Positions 61,199 through 64,000 of a stretch of 64,000 nt of DNA are shown piece after piece. The position numbers and the translations under genes are program-made. How positions within the stretch are numbered: the stretch's first letter is position 1; the number at the start of each line of letters is the position of its first letter. The notes under the pieces are model-generated. The model was not told the origin of the DNA, made no database searches, and saw nothing but the letters and a program-made list of their open reading frames with translations. Origin of the DNA: Flavobacteriales bacterium (GTDB lineage: Bacteria; Bacteroidota; Bacteroidia; Flavobacteriales_F; PHOS-HE28); contig JADKHI010000005.1 of NCBI GenBank assembly GCA_016721825.1, forward strand, positions 124,001 to 188,000, written 5' to 3'.

Positions 61199-63687
61199 GT
61201 TCCCTTCGCGGCTTTGGTGGCGCTCAGCTTCTTCCCGTTCACCACAATGCTGCTGCCGGTGCCGCACTTGCTGGTGCTTTCCGCGTTCGCGGCATCCACA
61301 TCCTTCAGTTCCACGGTCACGGGTCCGTAGCGCATTTCGTCCTTGCCGGCATGGATGGCCTTGGTGGCCTGGAGCGTTCCACCGGTCATGACGATCGACG
61401 CGCCCTCGCGACCCTCGAGCCCGATCCCAAGATCCTTTAGTTCCGAGCCGCTCAGGACCACTTTGGTGTTCACAGTGGCCTTCACCCCCACCCCTCGCGC
61501 ACCTGCGATCATGCTCAGCGAAAGCGACAGTCCACCACCTTCCACACTGATGGCATCATCCTTCGCCCCCTCGAAGCGCGTACCCGACACCTGGGCGCGC
61601 ACGAAATGCAGCTCGAGTTGGTCCGAAGCGCCGGTGAACGTGCAAGAACGCAGCTGTGCTTCCCCGAGGGAAAGATCCACCAGCGTGGCACTTGTCCCAG
61701 CGAAGCGGCAATGCTCCAGGCTCACGTTGGAGCGGTAGAAGCTGAGCTCGGCCGGGCGGACCTGGTCGTAGGCATAGCGCATCAGCCCAGTGAAGTGAAC
61801 ATTGTCGAGGCGGCTCTGTCCCGCAGCTTCGATCACGTGCACGCCCAGTGAACTGCTGTCCGGGCTCGTCACCACGATCGGCATCTCATCGGTTCCGATC
61901 CAACGCAAGGGCGAGCGGCTCACCAGCTCGGCACCCTTCGATAGCGACAACTTCAGCGGGGCGAGGGCTTCCACCGTGTAGCCACTCGGGATCACGAGGT
62001 CGCGGTCAACGATCCATGCACCGGGCCGGATCCGCACCACATGCGCCTGATCATCCACGTCCACGAAGGGGAACGAACGGAAGGTGGCCGCCTTCTGACC
62101 CGGCATGGCCAGGCCTTGCACCGTGCGCAGACCGAAGGCTTGCACCGGTACCGTGCGCACGACCGAAGCCCCGAGGAAACGGCATTGCAGTTCCACCTTG
62201 TCGACCAGCAAGCTGTCGTTCACGGGGCCGGTGAGGAAACGGACTTCCACCGGGCTTCCCACCCCACCCCGCGGGCGACAGGGAACGATGGTGCGTGAGC
62301 GTGGCGCGAAGTGGCGGCCATCGGGCAGCACCAAGCTGTCCACCTGCACCGGCAGGGCGTCCGAAGGCACCACCATCAGTACGAGCGTATCGCCTTGCAG
62401 CCCTTGTGTGTAGGCGTTCAGCGGGCGTGGCGAGGCCATCAAGCGGCGGATCGCCTTCTGGTTGGCGTAATACAGCGACCGGTCCAGCTCCTTGTAGGGG
62501 AACTCGCGGTAGATGGTGGCACTGGCGGTATCGAGCGGTCCTTTCAGCGCAGCGAACGAACTGTCCAGATAGGCGGTAACGGAGAGGCGCTCCAGGTGAT
62601 GCACATAGGCCGCCATGATGGCCGGATCGTTGAGGAACTGCGTGTGCAACTCATCCTTCTGCCGGAAACCACCGGTGTAGCGATAGGCTCCGGCAAGCTC
62701 CTTGGTCGGGAAGGCGCTGAAGCTCTCATAGCTCACGGGTTCCAGGCGCTGGGCGCCCGGGTCGTAGTAAAACTTCACGTCGCTCCAGTCCATGCTATGG
62801 TGTCCACCCACCAGATCGATCAGCGCCAGGCGACGACCGATCAGGTCGGCATGGAACACTTCACCGGCCGACTTCTCGCCACGGCGGAAGGCATCCACCA
62901 AGGCCAGCGCCTGCTCGAACTGGGCCTTGCCTGTCGGATCCTTTGCAAGGTCGTCCGTTCCGTAGGCATCGAGGGCCGCAGCTTGGTAGGCACCGTAGGC
63001 ATCGTTCACCTGCACACCGTCCAGACCGTTCAGCCGGTGCTGCCAGAACAGGGCCGGATCGAAGCGCAACAGCGGACCGTTCAGGCGGCCGTTGTTCTGC
63101 AAGAGCTCGGGGCCGAAATGCTCTTCGTAGGCGTAGACACCAAGGTCCTCTCCGTTCAGTTCCACGCGGCAGAATCCATAACGCAGCGCCACGATGCCTT
63201 CGCCCCGGCTCAGTTGATGGTAGAACCAGTCACAGAGGTAATTGCGTGTGCCTGGGTGTTGCAGGCTGAAGCGCTTCATGCCCAGGAAACCGCCATCCTT
63301 CTTGGCGATCACGCGGAAGCTCCACTTGCGTCCGTCCACATGGTCGGTCATCTTGCCTTTGATCCGCACCTTCGCCTTGAAGGGTGCGTTGTCCGCCTCG
63401 ACCTTGGCGTCCACGTAGTCGTTGCCTTCCTGCTCGATCACGCCCCGTTCCAGCGCACGGTCCACCACCTCCTGGATGAACTCCATGTCCTTCTCATCAA
63501 CCGTGAGCTTGATGGTGGGCGGTTCCACGGCGAAACTGGCCGGGTAGTTCACCGCCCACTGCTTCACGAAGCGACCCAGACCAGGATGGCCGCGCTTGTG
63601 CAGAAAGGCGTTCGTGGCCCACGCGGCCGAAGCGATGAACATGAGCACCAGTAGGGTGCCGAATAGCCACTTGCGACGCTTGGACAT
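61195..63687 (-). CDS. CotH kinase-like protein with C-terminal beta-helix
   Basis: An 830-residue membrane-anchored protein starting at 63687 (MSKRRKWLFGTLLVLMFIAS, one N-terminal helix). The N-terminal half is CotH-like: KAKVRIKGKMTDHVDGRKWS, FLGMKRFSLQHPGTRNYLCD, RYGFCRVELNGEDLGVYAYE and the later DLVGGHHSMDWSDVKFYYDP. CotH proteins are atypical protein kinases. The C-terminal half (about residues 610-820) is a right-handed beta-helix with repeating strands (LDNVHFTG, LEHCRFAG, LRSCTFTG, VSGTRFEG). The next gene overlaps its stop, and a TACTTTCG box (63704-63711) lies 16 nt before the start. The target is unknown. Confidence 0.85.
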   Translation of the reverse strand: MSKRRKWLFGTLLVLMFIASAAWATNAFLHKRGHPGLGRFVKQWAVNYPASFAVEPPTIKLTVDEKDMEFIQEVVDRALERGVIEQEGNDYVDAKVEADNAPFKAKVRIKGKMTDHVDGRKWSFRVIAKKDGGFLGMKRFSLQHPGTRNYLCDWFYHQLSRGEGIVALRYGFCRVELNGEDLGVYAYEEHFGPELLQNNGRLNGPLLRFDPALFWQHRLNGLDGVQVNDAYGAYQAAALDAYGTDDLAKDPTGKAQFEQALALVDAFRRGEKSAGEVFHADLIGRRLALIDLVGGHHSMDWSDVKFYYDPGAQRLEPVSYESFSAFPTKELAGAYRYTGGFRQKDELHTQFLNDPAIMAAYVHHLERLSVTAYLDSSFAALKGPLDTASATIYREFPYKELDRSLYYANQKAIRRLMASPRPLNAYTQGLQGDTLVLMVVPSDALPVQVDSLVLPDGRHFAPRSRTIVPCRPRGGVGSPVEVRFLTGPVNDSLLVDKVELQCRFLGASVVRTVPVQAFGLRTVQGLAMPGQKAATFRSFPFVDVDDQAHVVRIRPGAWIVDRDLVIPSGYTVEALAPLKLSLSKGAELVSRSPLRWIGTDEMPIVVTSPDSSSLGVHVIEAAGQSRLDNVHFTGLMRYAYDQVRPAELSFYRSNVSLEHCRFAGTSATLVDLSLGEAQLRSCTFTGASDQLELHFVRAQVSGTRFEGAKDDAISVEGGGLSLSLSMIAGARGVGVKATVNTKVVLSGSELKDLGIGLEGREGASIVMTGGTLQATKAIHAGKDEMRYGPVTVELKDVDAANAESTSKCGTGSSIVVNGKKLSATKAAKGT

Positions 63688-63703
63688 GGGGTTGAACGGG
63701 ACG

Positions 63704-63711
63704 CGAAAGTA
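63704..63711 (-). promoter_or_regulatory. -7-like box TACTTTCG before the CotH-type gene
   Basis: This matches TAnnTTTG at all but one defined position. It overlaps the end region of the upstream gene (stop at 63722), so it would be an internal promoter of a run of co-oriented genes. Confidence 0.45.
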
Positions 63712-63721
63712 AGCGGGTATG

Positions 63722-64000
63722 TCAGCGACGAAGCACCACATCGCCGATCAGCGGCACCACCTCGGCATCAGCGCCTTCCTGTTCCAGCTTCGCCTCCTCC
63801 TGTCGGCTCAAATAGTGCACGATGTCGTCCTCGGACAGCAGCGTCATGATGATCACCAGAATGATGGAGAAGGGATTGAGCGAGCCGGTGAGCCATGATT
63901 CGTAGAGGACGGAGAACATGGACGAGAACATCACTGCGAACGCGACCGGCACGAGCTTGTTGGCCTTGAAGAAAAGCAGCATGTAACTGCGGAAATAGAG
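63722..64000 (-). CDS. Membrane protein, C-terminal part (possibly DUF4956-like)
   Basis: The last 92 codons of a gene that continues past the window edge. Two membrane helices are visible (LVPVAFAVMFSSMFSVLYES and SIILVIIMTLLS), followed by an acidic cytoplasmic tail (EDDIVHYLSRQEEAKLEQEG) ending VVLRR. In other Bacteroidota a DUF4956 membrane protein and a VTC-type polyphosphate polymerase accompany CotH-type genes, which fits, but the fragment is too short to assign. The Met at 63982 is internal. Confidence 0.6.
   Translation of the reverse strand, partial: LYFRSYMLLFFKANKLVPVAFAVMFSSMFSVLYESWLTGSLNPFSIILVIIMTLLSEDDIVHYLSRQEEAKLEQEGADAEVVPLIGDVVLRR

Overview
This 64-kb window is GC-rich chromosomal DNA from a member of the Bacteroidota, most likely an uncultured high-GC Flavobacteriales lineage. 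Four things support this: secreted proteins ending in type IX secretion (T9SS) sorting domains of type A and type B, Bacteroidota-only families (DUF6089-, DUF4294-, DUF3667- and TIGR02757-like proteins), start regions without Shine-Dalgarno sequences, and many TAnnTTTG-like -7 promoter boxes close to start codons. The window is mostly ordinary housekeeping and envelope genes. I found no tRNA, rRNA, CRISPR array, prophage or intact insertion sequence. One small stable RNA is present, the signal recognition particle RNA at about 17.55 kb.

Layout: 0-1 kb, the 3' part of a serine hydrolase with TPRs. 1-8 kb, a minus-strand efflux operon (HlyD-type adaptor, ABC ATPase, two FtsX/MacB-type permeases). 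8-13 kb, a lipoprotein, a FecA-like TonB-dependent receptor and a sodium:solute symporter. 13.1-16.8 kb, an accessory island: a tyrosine-recombinase C-terminal remnant, an AT-rich orphan gene and a large T9SS beta-propeller gene, with each gene followed by an attC-like site. 16.8-24.5 kb, SRP RNA, an SDR enzyme, transaldolase, a YrdC-type protein, the NAD(P)HX repair enzyme, a porin-like protein, pcm and a Gfo/Idh/MocA oxidoreductase. 24.5-30.5 kb, a lipoprotein, a sugar transferase, hbd, GNAT, DUF4126-like and methyltransferase genes. 30.5-38.2 kb, biotin carboxylase, a CPA2-type antiporter, sucC and a LolD-like ATPase. 38.2-48.7 kb, small secreted proteins, a three-repeat secreted protein, an MBOAT/SGNH acyltransferase pair, a DUF4412-like protein and a TIGR02757 gene. 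48.6-57 kb, two T9SS cargo genes, guaB, nitronate monooxygenase and a DUF6089-like gene. 57-64 kb, asnB, a nucleotide-sugar epimerase, a metallophosphoesterase, a CotH/beta-helix protein and the end of a membrane-protein gene.

The most interesting structure is at 13.1-16.8 kb. Two consecutive genes each end in a related, imperfectly palindromic site whose 63-bp cores match at 57 positions. The first cassette opens with GTTAGGTTCA, the exact reverse complement of the left end of its 3' site. A relic of a recombinase gene lies just upstream. I read this as a relic integron-like cassette array.

At least seven reading-frame breaks occur in otherwise well-conserved genes (pcm, a small membrane protein, MBOAT twice, the DUF4412-like gene twice, nitronate monooxygenase). 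Nearly all are explained by one or two bases missing from a short homopolymer, which points to residual long-read assembly errors rather than gene decay. Corrected gene boundaries are given for each.
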